Shown: positions 1 to 18,948, counted from the first letter of the stretch. The stretch: 36,177 nt of DNA from Salpingoeca rosetta (GCF_000188695.1 NW_004754918.1:1125084-1161260); one strand, 5' to 3'. Program-made: numbers and translations. Notes: generated by a model from the letters alone, not told the origin.

Positions 1-328
1 CGAGAAAGAACGATTGGTTGGTTGGTTGGTCCTTTGTTGGTGTGCTCTGTGTGTGTGTGTGTGTGTGAATGTTGGTTGTTGTGACTGTTGTGTTCCTTTC
101 GCTTCTTGGCTTGTCGTGTCGTCGCCTCCTGTCTTGATGAGTCATGACGTGCGCAGTGCGTCCCCAATATACGTTTCGCACACAATCTTGGGAGAATCCG
201 AGAAACGGTGGATACCAGGCACCAAATCGCCGTTCACGACTTCATAAAGGGCATGTCGTCATTCTGCGTTGCACTTTTTTTCCCTCTCTGCCACCACTGA
301 ACGCTCTGTGCTCGCTCGCAAGAAGACA
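1..328. other. Upstream region of the HADHA-like gene
   Basis: No coding exon is supported here. It holds TG-rich stretches (47-67) and a pyrimidine-rich segment (about 270-300) before the start codon at 329. I see no convincing TATA box. It probably carries the promoter and 5' UTR of the HADHA-like gene, and perhaps the end of a neighbour outside the window. Confidence 0.4.
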
Positions 329-7082
<6,754 letters not shown>

Positions 7083-8010
7083 GCGACGCGGACCGTGCGC
7101 ATGCGCTCCTGTCACTCTGCTGAGCTGATGAACGCACGTGTGTGTATGCACACCCTTTTGTCCCAGTGCTTTCGACGTTGCTGGTTTTGCTGTCATTCTT
7201 GTCTGTGTGTTGTGTTGCTGTTGCATCGTGTTCGTGTCATCAAGTGGGATTGCTGCTGGTCTGTGTGAGAGGGGAGGTATGTGGTGAAGTGGCATTGACA
7301 CTTGTGCGATGGTGGCACTGGAAAATGGTTGGTGCACCCCCAAGCCAGATCAGGAGTGTCCTGCCGTTGGCTGGTGCCTGTCGTCTGCTCCCTGTCCATT
7401 TCCCATCACTGCCTCTCTCCCCTGCCGCTGCTTTGTGTCTTGGTCTTCTTTCGTCTTGTTTCACTACCACCTTCCCTCTCCTGTGCCCATAGCGACATGA
7501 TTCGTTCGTGTAGTCGCGCCACGCTACCTGTGGCTGTTCACTCGCTCGCCCTCGGCAGCCGTCTCTGTGTGAACATATGTGTGTTACACCCTTGTCACCC
7601 CATCCCACTAAAGCCAACGCAAGAAGCAAGTCAAAACGCACAAGCGTGAATGTGTGTGTTTTTGTTTGTTTGTTTGTTTGTTTGTTTGTTTGTTTCGTGT
7701 CGTGTCGTGTCCGTAGTGTCTGCTGTGAAACATGTGGTTTGCAAGACCGCTGTAGAGTTTCCATATGCGATGTATGTGTATGTGGACGCCATGACGCTGC
7801 CATGGCATAACTTACTCTCAAACAACACGGTGATAAACTGTGCATGATGACCACAGCAACAAGATGACGCAAACGACAAAAGGGAGCTCAAACAACAAAC
7901 AAGCAAGACAAACGCGTCAACTCAACCAACGAATTGTGCAACGGCAACACCGTTGACGACCAATCAGTGACAGCACGTACATATGTGTGCACATGTGTGT
8001 GTGTGTGTGC
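7083..8010. other. Tail-to-tail intergenic region (HADHA-like / septin 3' ends)
   Basis: Follows the HADHA-like stop and precedes, in plus-strand order, the septin stop. It holds both 3' UTRs, a (TTTG)n run at 7659-7695 and no supported exon. The open frames here translate to low-complexity or unrelated peptides without homology I recognise. No clear AATAAA was found. Confidence 0.6.
7659..7695. repeat. (TTTG)n tetranucleotide repeat
   Basis: About nine TTTG units followed by CGTGT units, in the 3' intergenic region. Confidence 0.95.
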
Positions 8011-8397
8011 TCAGAAGAACTTCTTGCGCCGGCCAGTGGACTGCGCCTGTGCGGCCTTTCGCTTCTCCTCCTCGGCCTCGTACTCCTTCTTCTCCCGCTC
8101 AAACTGCTCGCGCTGCATCTCAAGCTCCCTGCATGGGTGACACGAGCATCGACGATGCAAGGCAGTGTGGCGGTGAGGTGTGCAGCGCAACAGAGCTCAG
8201 CATCTTATCTTCCAAAGGGCGTACAGAACAGAAGCGAAAACACGCATACATACACACAACTGCGATGCTGACGACACCTTTGCTGCTTCTTCAACTTTTC
8301 TTCAAACTCCTCGTGCTCCTTCAGCAGCTGCGCCTCTTGCCTGCAGGCACGCGCGCGAAGGAATGTGTTGTGGGTGGTCGTGTGAGCGTGTGTGTGA

Positions 8398-8456
<59 letters not shown>

Positions 8457-10231
8457 CGTGTGTGAAAGTGTGTGTGTGAAAGTGTGTGTGTCTGTGTTAT
8501 TGGGGGCAGAAGCATCGCTGGAGCAGACAATAGTCCACGCACGTCTTGATTTTCTGCTGTTTTTCGCGCACGCGCTTCTCAAAGACTTCTGTCATCTCTC
8601 GCTCCATCTTCACAAGCTTCTTCTCGTGTTGTTTCTGTGGGGGAAAGACATGAACAATCAGGGGTGCAGGCGTTAGGGGCGGGTGTGCGTGGAGATTGTG
8701 TGTGTGTGTGTATGTGTGGAGATTTGTGTGCATGTGCATGTATGTACATTGGTGTGTATGTGTCTGTGTCATCAACAGCAACGGTGCAAACGGTCAAAGT
8801 GAGTGACTTACGAGCTGTCCTTCGAGCTGTTCGATGAAGTTTTGGCTGTTGGGATCCGATTTGGGGCTTCCACTGCAAGTGTGTGTGCGTGTGTGTGCGT
8901 GTAAAACTCATGTGAATGGGCAAGTCAGAAAACCGAGGATCAGCAACACACATGCGCACACACCCGTGTGTAAACAGACCTGATGGATGTGTCAAGAGAG
9001 AGGCTGGAGAGGCGCTGCTGACGGAAACGCTCGTAGTGGACGTTGTTCGTCGTGTCAATCAGCTGCTGCATGTACGTTCTGCACAGACAATGCAGTACAC
9101 CATCAAGACGCGTCAAGTCAGGGATGAGACCTGGTTTTGGCGGTCAATTCTAAACCCCAAGACACAAGCATACAGGTGCGTATACACACACATGCGAAAC
9201 ACACACGCACATGCACACGCACACGCACACGCACACACATACACACACACACGCACACGCACACGTACACACATACACATACACCTACATGCACACACAC
9301 ACGCGCGCGCGTTCAGACCTGATGATGAGGTTGCGCAGGCCAACGAAGTCCGAGTGCTGCGGATTGTCGACTGGAGATACGAAAAGATGTGCAATATGAA
9401 CGGAGAGGGTGTGGGTTGATGATGCTGTTGTTGGAGACGTTTGCGAGAAAGTGAAGTACAACGACACGCAAATAAACACACAACGACACGCTCACGCACG
9501 CACCTTCGACGTAACCCCAGGGGTAGGCGCGGCCACGCATTTCCTTATCATCTGCGAAGAGTACCTGTGTTGAGGCCGAGACAGCAAACGGCCACGCAGA
9601 CTGAAATGACACACATACACACATACACACACATACACACACAGGAGAGGACTGTGAGAGAAGATGCGCACGAAGACTGTGTCCAGTCAGCGCCGCCAAA
9701 CAAGAAAACGCACGAACACACACACGTGCACACGTGTAACCAGAGTTCGCCACAACGGGCCCCTTGCTCTTCTCTTTCGTGTGCAGGTGTGATGATGACC
9801 GTACCCTGGCGTTTGCAACGTCGTCTTGCACCTCTTCATCATCATCGTCATCTTCGGGAAACTCAAACACGTTGATGTTGTGCTCCGCCAGCGTGGCGCG
9901 CACCTGTGTTTGTGTGTGTGGGGATGCGTGAGAAATGAGCGAGTGCATGCGTGCCATGCCATACCGCAGACAAGACACACTCAAGCAAACAAGTAAGCAA
10001 ACAAACAAACAAACAAATCCTTCAACAAAACGAAGCACTCACGCGTTCCTTGAGGAGCTGGCACTCGTCCACTGTGAGCGAATCCGCCTTTGCAATGACG
10101 GGGATGATGTTCACCTGAACAGAAAACACGCAGTCCAACGCGCAGCAGTTATGAGTTGGGTGTGTGTGTTTGTGTGTGTGTATGGGGGGGGGGGTTTTGT
10201 GTGTGTGTGTGTGTGTCTGTGTGTGTTCGTG

Positions 10232-10290
<59 letters not shown>

Positions 10291-10877
10291 GTGCCTGTGT
10301 TTGTATGTGCCTGTGTGTGTGTGTGTTTGTATGTGTCTGTGTGTGTGATGTGTGTCTTTGGTGAAAAAGCACATGCAATTGAGACGAGCATGCACCTTCG
10401 TGTGCAGGCGCTTCATGACTTCAATGTCGAGGGGACGGACGCTGAAGCGGAGGAACACGACATCAGAGAGCGATGGAAGATGAGCAGCATGGAGACAAGA
10501 ACCAAAACCTGGTTCGTCATCACAGACAGCATAAACGCGCACCACACACACACACACATACGCACACACACACGCACGCACACACGCACGCACACACGCA
10601 CACATACACACACATATATGCATGCATTCACACGGCAGCAGCATGCGAATGTGCGGACGCACCCGTGGATGCAAGGAGTGAGGAAGTAGAGGCAGCAGTG
10701 GACGCGGCAATCACGGATATCCGTGCGGCTGATCTTCGACTCCTCGCCCTCGTACTTGGAGAACGCATTGTCAACATACTCCTCAATGGGGACCCAGCTG
10801 CACCAGCAGGGGACGCAGTAGAAGCAGTAGAAGTCATGAAAGAAAGGGGCATTAGGGTGATGTGAAGAACATTGGAT

Positions 10878-10918
<41 letters not shown>

Positions 10919-12136
10919 GAGTTGGGAAGCTAAACGCCATTCATTCATTCATCCATCCATCCATCCATCCATCCATCCATGCGTGCATCCATGCGTCCAT
11001 GCGCCCATGCGTCCATCCATAAATACATTACAGCAGTGTTCAAGCTCAGACAAACGCTTTTGGAGGACCCATGTGAAGCAGTACAAACGCACCAGTCTGT
11101 GTTGTTGATGCCGTTTCCAAAGCCCGGCGTGTCCACGAGCGTGAGCGTGAGCTGAACCTGCAGAGGGGAAATGAACGCGTAAGCGGGGGGCGGGGGAGCG
11201 AGAACCACAAGGCAGCATCAGCCAAGAGCAGGAAAGGGCGTGTGCACATGCGATGCATCCGCAAGCCCTCAACGCACGTGCAAACGTCGCATACAGTTGC
11301 AGACAGCAAGAGGTGAATCCAACTCACGTCGTTCTCAATGAGCGTTGTCACGCTCTCCTGCACAGAGGTTGTGCTGGGAATGCGAGCACCTGCGGAAGCA
11401 GGAAAACGAGGCAACCACCGGGTGAGAGAGAAGGTGAGTGAGAAACAAGTACGCAACGACCAACAGCAGCAAACAATGAAAACTGTAACCTCAAGCATAA
11501 ATCACGCAGTGCATGTACACAAGAGCACACGTACACGTGTACAGGAAAAGGCGCATGACTTCAGCCAGTCACAACACTTGACGTACAAGGTGGGGGATAG
11601 GGCTTGTCCTCTTCATAGATGTCGGTGGAGAACAGGGTGTTGACAAACGTCGATTTTCCCAATCCAGACCGCCCTGTAGTATAGAGAGAGAGAGAGTGTG
11701 TGTGTGTGTGTGTGTGTGATTGGAGCGTTGATAAGCATCGTCAGTTGCCCAAGACTCACACAAACGCGAAGAATGCAAGCCAGCATATGTACACACGTAC
11801 TCAGGCACACTCACACACCAACACGCACGCATACACAGCGCCAGTGAGAAGAAGCACTCACCAACGACCATCAAAGTGAAGTCAAACCCCTTGAGCGTGA
11901 CCTCACGATGGATTTGATTGGGGAGGTTGGCAAAGCCTATGTCGCCTGTGATTGGGGGTGAGGACAAACACATGAGGAGCATGGGTCAGTCATCGTTGAC
12001 ACGATTCAAGCAGGGGCGTCTGCCATGCATGCAACGAAACAACAATCACCACACGCTGCCTCAAACATGGTCAATCAATTCTCACACGCATATCACACAC
12101 ACACGCACACATGCTCGTGCAGCACATACCACTCAT
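8011..12136 (-). CDS. Septin GTPase, 16 coding exons
   Basis: Filament-forming GTP-binding cytoskeletal protein. Exons in order of transcription: 12136-12130, 11945-11862, 11673-11587, 11389-11328, 11157-11093, 10797-10663, 10441-10396, 10114-10043, 9903-9805, 9564-9504, 9370-9319, 9078-8980, 8872-8812, 8634-8543, 8340-8278, 8128-8011. They join in phase to 401 codons including stop. Visible motifs: [10 protein letters not shown] before the G domain, P-loop GRSGLGKS (about residue 30), G3 DTPGFG (about 89), the septin G4 variant AKAD (about 171), and septin unique element residues RGRAYPWG and [15 protein letters not shown]. The last about 90 residues are a charged coiled coil typical of septins that pair through their C-termini, ending GRRKKFF. 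The start is a 7-nt exon (Met-Ser-Gly) with a GTATGT donor; it fits the phase but is the least certain exon. The subgroup cannot be assigned by eye. Confidence 0.95.
8401..8450. repeat. (TG)n microsatellite in a septin intron
   Basis: TG run between septin exons 8634-8543 and 8340-8278. In the sense of the gene it is a CA tract upstream of the acceptor. Confidence 0.95.
9183..9309. repeat. CA-rich repeat in a septin intron
   Basis: CACACG/CACATA variants filling the intron below exon 9370-9319. In the sense of the gene it is a TG tract directly after the donor. Confidence 0.93.
10155..10350. repeat. GT-rich repeat in a septin intron
   Basis: Contains a pure (GT)n core at about 10234-10288 and a run of about ten G at 10184-10194. 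It lies between septin exons 10441-10396 and 10114-10043. Confidence 0.95.
10881..11010. repeat. (GT)n followed by CATT/CATC tetranucleotide repeats
   Basis: (GT)n at about 10881-10917, then CATT and CATC units with CATG interruptions to about 11010, all in the intron between septin exons 11157-11093 and 10797-10663. Confidence 0.93.
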
Positions 12137-12839
12137 GACTGCCTGGTCGTCCTGTTGTGCTTCTTGGAACGAAAGAGAGAAAGGGAGCAAGGAAGCGATG
12201 GATGTGGGGAGGTCTCAAACACACTGCCGTCTCACAAGCAACTGTCAGTCGATTTGGTTGGAAGGTCTTGCTCAAAATATTGGCTGGAGAGTTGATGGAA
12301 GATGTTCAATGAATTTCCGCAACATCAATGCAGAAGGAAGCAGAAGGCAGCACACACAAAGGCCAAATCATCGTCGCTTGAGTTGCGTGATTGGCAGGAG
12401 GGAGAGCAGGCACAACGTGCAGGGCAGGCACAACAGGCAAGAAGGACGCATCGCATCACAAGCAAGGAAAGGAAGAAGTGCTTGCATTGGAGGGCAGTGC
12501 ATGCTTTGATCAGGACACGAAAACAAACGACTACAGGTAACGCCATTTGTTGTTTGCAGGACGTGTGGGTGGGCCGAGAGTGCTGGGCTCATGCTTCCAC
12601 CATCGCAGTAGCAGGCAGTGTACTGCTCGGCCTGTCCGTGCAAGCGCACGCGCTTGCGGTGTCAGCGCTTGTGCTGCCCGGCGGCGCATTTGCCTACTGG
12701 TTTCTGCGTGGACGTGACTGGTGCACAATTTTGCAGCAATTCACGGCACAACCACAACTTGCCTTCTTGCTGCGTTTTTGTTGTCGGTTTTGCTTCTTGT
12801 TGGAAGAAGAGGGGTCCGCACAGCGTTGTAGTGTGAACC
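12137..12839. promoter_or_regulatory. Head-to-head promoter region between septin and the coiled-coil gene
   Basis: Separates the septin start (reading left) from the start at 12840 (reading right), so it must hold both promoters and 5' UTRs unless non-coding exons lie elsewhere. It has few microsatellites compared with the rest of the window. A 193-codon open frame crosses it and overlaps the downstream start codon in another frame, but it resembles no protein family. I see no convincing core promoter element. Confidence 0.5.
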
Positions 12840-15763
12840 ATGGATCGTCGTCGCAGGGCCGCGACGACATCGGCGTGCGATGAGTTTGTGCCGCACCGAT
12901 CACGCCCCAACATCTGCACCAACTGCCGAAAGCCAAAGGCAAAGCACAGTACGTTTGTTGTGTGATTGTGTGATTGTGTGTGTGCGTATTTCTGTGATTG
13001 TGTGCTTGTGTGTGTGTGTGTGCGTATTTGTGTGCGTGTGCGTATTTGTGTTTCACAGTGTGTGTGTGTGTGAGTGTGTGTGTGTGCATGTGCATGTGTG
13101 TGTGAGTGACCTTTCACTCGTTTCATCTTGGTTTGTGTTTGTTTCATTCACACAGAGTCGAGCAAAGGGGACGCAGCGGGCAATGCCACAAAGACGTCAG
13201 CAGCATCCGCTGAAGAGACAAAGAAGCAGGACAACTCGGCCAAGGCGAGTGAGGCACCGCCAAAGACCGAGGAAGGTAACGACAACGACACGCAACCCCA
13301 AATGCGCGGCCGCTCGCACAGCCAGCAGGTGACAAAGCCGCCAGCATCGTCGAAGAAGGACACGAACGGGGCCCGCGATGACAATGGCGATGGCGATGAG
13401 AAGGACGCGTCTCGCGCTGACGACGCAACGACAGATGAAAAGGGGGCGGAGGCTGCAGGGAAAGGTGGCAGTGAGGAGGAACAACAGCGAAAGGAAGAAG
13501 AACGTTTGAAGAAGGAGGAGGAGGAAAGGCTGAAGAAGGAAGAGGAAGAGAGACTCAAGAAGGAAGAAGAGGAAAGGCTGAAGAAGGAGGAGGAAGAGAG
13601 ACTCAAGAAGGAAGAAGAGGAAAGGCTGAAGAAGGAGGAGGAAGAGAGACTCAAGAAGGAAGAAGAGGAAAGGCTGAAGAAGGAAGAAGAGGAACGCGCT
13701 CGCAAAGAAGAAGAAGAAGAACGGAAGCGAAAGGAGGAAGAGGAGAAGCAGAAAGAAGAGGATGAAAGGAAGCGAAAGGAAGAAGAAGCAGAACGTTTGC
13801 GTCAGGAAGAAGAGGAGAGGAAGCGAAAGGAGGAGGAAGAGAGACTCAAGAAGGAGGAGGAAGAACGCGCTCGCAAAGAAGAAGAAGAACGGAAGCGAAA
13901 GGAGGAAGAACGTTTGCGTCAGGAAGAGGAGGAGAGGAAACAGCGTGAGGAAGAGGAGAGGAAGCGAAAGGAAGAGGAAGAACGGAAGCAAAAGGAGGAA
14001 GAAGAGGAAAGGCTGAAGAAGGAGGAGGAAGAGAGACTCAAGAAGGAAGAAGAGGAAAGGCTGAAGAAGGAGGAGGAAGAGAGACTCAAGAAGGAAGAAG
14101 AGGAAAGGCTGAAGAAGGAGGAGGAAGAGAGACTCAAGAAGGAAGAAGAGGAAAGGCTGAAGAAGGAGGAGGAAGAGAGACTCAAGAAGGAAGAAGAGGA
14201 AAGGCTGAAGAAGGAGGAGGAAGAGAGACTCAAGAAGGAAGAAGAGGAAAGGCTGAAGAAGGAGGAGGAAGAGAGACTCAAGAAGGAAGAAGAGGAAAGG
14301 CTGAAGAAGGAGGAGGAAGAGAGACTCAAGAAGGAAGAAGAGGAAAGGCTGAAGAAGGAGGAGGAAGAGAGACTCAAGAAGGAAGAAGAGGAAAGGCTGA
14401 AGAAGGAGGAGGAAGAGAGACTCAAGAAGGAAGAAGAGAAAAGGCTGAAGAAGGAAGAAGAGGAAAGGCTGAAGAAGGAGGAGGAAGAACGGAAACAGCG
14501 GGAGGCACAAGAACGCGCTCGTAAGGAAGAGCAAGAGAGGCTGCGGAAGGAAGAAGAAGCAGCAGCAGTAGCAGCAGCAGCCAAGGCGAAGAAGAACCAG
14601 GACAGCAACAACACTTCAGCACCGCAGCGTCAACGGTCGGTTCGATTCGCCACCGATGACGACAACGCCAACACATCGTCCTCCCGCTCGTTCCGCCAGC
14701 GCTCATCTGGGTCTGTCATGGCCCGAAACCCGCGCACCAACAGCACGAAGGACAGCACGAAGGACAGCACGAAGGACAGCGGACATGATGCAAGCGCTGC
14801 GTCGCTTCAGCGCAATCGTGCACAGTCCATGCGGCCACGTGGCAGCGGTGGATCGTCTGTGCACGTGCGGACAACTGATCCCGCCATGGTGGAGCTGCGT
14901 GACGACAACGCGCGGCTGAAGAAGGAGTCGACGGCGCTACGTGACCGTCTGCGACAGTCTGAAGCGCTCGTTGCGAACCTTCGCGTCGAGTACAAGGTGC
15001 TGGACGGGCAGCACAACGACCTGCTCGCCAAGATGGCCCAGCCCGAACCAGCCACAATCGTCCGCCAAGAACTTAGAAAAGCCGTGCGTCCTCCCCGTGT
15101 GTGTGTGTGTGTGTGTGCGTGTGTCTGTGTCTGTGTGTGTGTGTGTGTGTCTGTGCGTGTGTATGCATGCGTGCGTGCGTGTGCGTGTCTGTGTGTGCGT
15201 GTGTGTCTGTGCGTGTGTATGCATGCGTGCGTGCGTGTGTGTGAGTGTCTGTGTGTCTGTGTGAGTGTGCCTGCCTGTCTACGTGCAATCACCCTTCCCC
15301 TCTGTCCTCTATATTCCTTGCATTTCACCGATGCTGTTACATGCTCCACCTGCGCGGCTCCAAAACGATTGTGTGCAGGAGGAGAAGATTGCGCAATTAG
15401 AGGACGAGTTGTCCGTCAAGTCTGCGGAACTGCAGCAGCTGTGGGCGAAGCACAACCACCTCGTCGCAAACCAGGTGCGGACTGCGATGCTGAGCGGTGC
15501 TGATGATCAAGGAAAAGACACTGTGTATGGAGTGACTGTCTTTGTGCACAGAATCCCGTATTTGGTGTTTGTGTTTGGTTCTTGGTTTGAATTCATCCTC
15601 CTTGTCTCGTGGTATGTTTTCATGGTGCATTTCCAACAGGGCCAGCATCCTGGGTCTAATTTGCACACAGACACGGAGCTGAAGGCGCTTCGGGCAGAAA
15701 ACGCAAAGTAAGCACCGTGTTAGAGCGCACACGCTGTCTGCTACTTGGAGCCATCACGCACTT

Positions 15764-15837
<74 letters not shown>

Positions 15838-17052
15838 CCCTCACTGCCAAACCCCCCCCCCCTTGGCTGTGCTCGCTGTCAGGCTGAAGGAGCAGCTGAG
15901 CGACGCGCAGTACGACAACACCGTGGCGGAGGACGAACTGCTGCATCTCCAGGCCATGAACGAGGAGCTGATGGCGCAGGTCAAGCGACTTCGCTCGGGC
16001 AAGGCCGGCACCAGCAGACGCATCCTCACCCTCGATGACGCCCTCGGTACAAGCTGCTGCCCTGCTCTGTTTGCTGGCTTGTTCGTTTGATTGGTTGGTT
16101 GTGCGTTTGTTTGTTTGTTTTGGTTGGTTGTTTGTTTGGTTGGTTGGTTGTTCATCATTTGTTTGTTTGTTTGTTTGTTTTGGTTGGTTGTGCGTTTGTT
16201 GGTTGTGCGTTTGTTTGTTGGTTGTATGTGCGTGGTGTGCTGTAGTTGTGCCTGCAAGCACTTTACTTTCTGCCCCACTGATTGACACTTGTTTCCTGTC
16301 ACGCGTTTGTGTCTGTGCAGATTTGACGTCATCCTCCGGTTCAGATCCAACAAAAACAATCTCCCTCAGGGGCGCAGACGGTAAGATACACACATGTGAA
16401 CGCATGCGCGCTCGCAAACAAACGCGCGCATATACACAGGCACACACACATGCATGCATGCATGCATGCATGCATCGACTGCTTGCTCACGTGTCACTGC
16501 TGTGCATTGCTCAGGTCTCGGCGAAGCATCTGCAACAGATGGTACACTCCTCCTCGCCCAGACAGACGGTGCGGCGTTGCTGTCCTTGCCCCCTCAAGCA
16601 CGCCCTCTCACGTACATCCACACGCACGCACGCCCATACCCGTTCGTGCTTCCTTTGTGTCCCTCACATTCATCTCTTGGCCATCATATCATGATCACCG
16701 CCACCATCATCATCACCACCATCCTGGCCACCCGTGTGCAGATCTGCTCGGTGCGACGGACGACAGTGACCCAGACCTGTCTCTGCCAATGCACCCGTCG
16801 CTCGCGCCGCCCCCGAAACCACAGCGGCCAGCAGAGGTCACGCCCCCACCACCCGGCACACGCAGCACACCGCGAGCAGCCGCAGCAGCAGCAGCAGGGG
16901 GCGTGAGGGGGAACACTCCCGCCAATCGCAACAGCAGTGGTGTTGGTGGTCGTCGTCGTGATGGTGTGCAGAGTGGTGTTGGGACGCCCGCGTCACGGCA
17001 ATCACCGTCGGGATCGGTGTACTCAACGCCACTCGGCCGCATGCCGCCAGCA

Positions 17053-17086
<34 letters not shown>

Positions 17087-17939
17087 GGACAATGACTCCA
17101 CAGCAGCAGCGTATGATGCAGCAGCAGCGTATGATGCAGCAGCAGCGTGGCATGATGGGCGGTGCGAACGGTGGACGACAGCGGACAACGACCGGGTGGT
17201 GGCAGCGGTCAGCACAGCAGCAGCAACAGCAACAGCAGAGGGCGTCACCGCAGGCACGGCAGCAGCAGGCAATGACGGTGTGGCCTTGTGGCTGTATGTG
17301 TAGTGCGTATGTGTGTGTGTGTGTGACTGCGTTTGTGTGTGTGTGTGTCTGTCTGTGTGTGTGTGTGTGTTGTGTGTGTGTGTGTGTGTGCGTGCGTTGC
17401 ACAGCACTTGCAGTTGCTGTGGCGATGTCTCTGCTCCGTTCTCACCAACCACCTCACTGTCCTCCTTTGTGGGACCACCATCACCACCGCCATCACCATC
17501 ACCATCACCACCGCCAGCAACGGCAGAGGGCCATGTCACAGCGCCGTCCAAATGGAACACAACAGCAGCAGCAGCAGCAGCAACCGTCGACCTCCCAGTG
17601 GCTCTCAGACAAACTCAAGCAATGGGGTGCGTACTTGTGCTTGTTTGCTTCTTTGTGTTGTGCTTTGTTGCCTTGGATTGGCCTGGGTTGGTGTGAGTTG
17701 GTGTCGGTTTGTCTGTCTCGCATGGATGGCCGGTATCAATTGTCAGCTATCTCCTCTCGTGCAAACAAACACAGGCACACACAGAGGCACACACAGAGAG
17801 GCACACACAGAGGCACACAGAGAGAGAGAGAGGCACACACACACACACACACACATGCACATGCATTATGCAAATGACAAACTGGTTTCCTCACGTTCAT
17901 CTCGCCATATCACACACGTGCATACACACAGGCTTCTAA
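12840..17939 (+). CDS. Unrecognised coiled-coil protein with Cys/His N-terminal motif, ERLKKEEE repeat and Gln/Pro-rich tail
   Basis: Not recognised as a named family. Exons: 12840-12948, 13156-15083, 15379-15474, 15640-15707, 15883-16046, 16321-16380, 16515-16568 (or ending 16541), 16742-17277, 17518-17626, and a tentative last exon 17932-17939. They join in phase to about 1,043 residues. The start is ACCATGG. Near the N-terminus is [21 protein letters not shown], so a Cys-x2-Cys...His cluster could bind zinc (inference). The region encoded at about 13480-14560 is a highly charged repeat of ERLKKEEE, expected to form a long single helix or coiled coil. Further heptad-like segments follow (exons to 16046), then acidic, Pro-rich and Gln-rich sequence with Met-Gln repeats. 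A cytoskeletal or scaffold role is only a guess. The 3' end is weakly supported. Confidence 0.75.
13480..14500 (+). repeat. Coding minisatellite: 24-bp/48-bp tandem repeat encoding ERLKKEEE
   Basis: Two blocks (about 13495-13690 and 14005-14490) consist of a 24-bp unit for eight residues, arranged as 48-bp pairs. The two halves of each pair use different synonymous codons (AGGCTGAAG versus AGACTCAAG), and that alternation is kept in almost every copy. This indicates expansion by 48-bp duplication rather than selection on the protein alone. Between the blocks is a diverged region with [12 protein letters not shown] units. Confidence 0.95.
15766..15836. repeat. (CA)n microsatellite in an intron of the coiled-coil gene
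   Basis: Pure CA run between exons 15640-15707 and 15883-16046, followed by a C run. Confidence 0.96.
16085..16235. repeat. TTTG/GGTT-rich tetranucleotide repeat region
   Basis: Repeated TTTG, GGTT and TGCG units in the intron after exon 15883-16046. The block GGTTGGTTGTGCGTTTGTT recurs, which suggests local duplication. Confidence 0.9.
17053..17083 (+). repeat. (CAG)n coding polyglutamine tract
   Basis: In-frame CAG run in exon 16742-17277, giving about eleven glutamines. Shorter CAG/CAA runs follow at about 17101-17147 and 17215-17240, and again in exon 17518-17626. Confidence 0.93.
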
Positions 17940-18218
17940 GTGACGTGGGCCATTGCTCGCCAACGCATCATCATGAGTTGTGCTGCTGCTCTGTCTCCCC
18001 TCCCTCCTTCCCCTCCCCTCCTTTCCTTACCTCCCTTCTTCTCTTTCCCCTGTGTGCTTCCGTGCTGTGAATAGTCAAGATTCAGGCTGTATACGTGTGT
18101 GCGAAAGCGTACGTTGATGGCGAGGTTCATGCGTGTTTACTGTCTTGTCATGATTGCGATATGTACTGCTTGTGGTGTGTTCGAGCACTTGTCCTCCACC
18201 ACTGGTCACTTGCTTGCG
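17940..18218. other. Tail-to-tail intergenic region (coiled-coil gene / mS35)
   Basis: Lies between the tentative end of the coiled-coil gene and the mS35 stop. It contains a CT-rich stretch (about 17990-18055). A possible extra exon of the coiled-coil gene after TGTGAATAG (about 18065-18074) could not be ruled in or out. Confidence 0.4.
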
Positions 18219-18872
18219 TCATGCGCTCTCTTGCAGTTCCGCCAGCTGAAGCTCCGGGTTCTGTTCAGTGCATTGATGTGTGCATGTATGTATATGTGTG
18301 CATGTGTGTGTGTGGTCAGTTGTGAGAAGGCCGCTGTTATCCGATAGCTTGACGACGTGACGGTGATTGTTAATAACATAGTTGGATGCCGTGGACTTGT
18401 CGCCTTTGTTGCTGATGCCGTGTATGGTGTGTGCGCATGTGTGTGCACATGCGTTTCGTGCTTCATTCATCCATGCGTTCTCTCTTCAGTGCTTCGCTCT
18501 CTCCGTTGTAAACGCTTCGTCCAACCAGCAGCAAGTCAATGCCACCTCCCAACACTGCGGCAAACCACCACATCACCACAACCCAAAGCCAGCCCGTCCA
18601 CACACGTTCATCCATACACGCACACGCACACGTCCATCCGTCCGTGTATAAACGATCCCCCGCCCCGGGCGCACCTTAGCCTCTGCGACGAGCACGGTGA
18701 TGAGGTCCTTGACGTACTGGAGGTTCATCTCGCGTGTCGGGTACCGCCGGCCAACCAGCTTGAGCGTGTCCGTGGCGGCACGATAGCGTGAACCAACGAG
18801 CTGCAACAGCTTCTCCCGCTCGGCGGCATTGAGCCCAAGCTGCGACACCTTCGCCTGCGAGAGGGGTGTGTG

Positions 18873-18948
<76 letters not shown>

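Noticed and set aside
7083..8010. A possible small gene between the HADHA-like and septin genes
   Set aside because: Open frames are short, lack splice-supported extension and resemble no known family; best read as 3' UTRs.
10937..11010. CATC/CATT array considered as a CRISPR or satellite array
   Set aside because: Simple tetranucleotide repeat without spacers, inside a septin intron of a eukaryotic genome.
12302..12883. A 193-codon plus-strand frame in the septin/coiled-coil spacer
   Set aside because: No family resemblance, it overlaps the better-supported start at 12840 in another frame, and it lies in a region expected to be promoter and 5' UTR.
13197..14534. A 445-codon open frame on the minus strand, rich in Leu and Phe, that looks like a membrane protein
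   Set aside because: It is the antisense of the ERLKKEEE coding repeat. The Leu/Phe pattern is the complement of GAA, GAG and AAG codons, and it has no splice or start context.
13919..14614. A 231-codon minus-strand frame of Ser and Phe repeats
   Set aside because: Another antisense frame of the same coding minisatellite.
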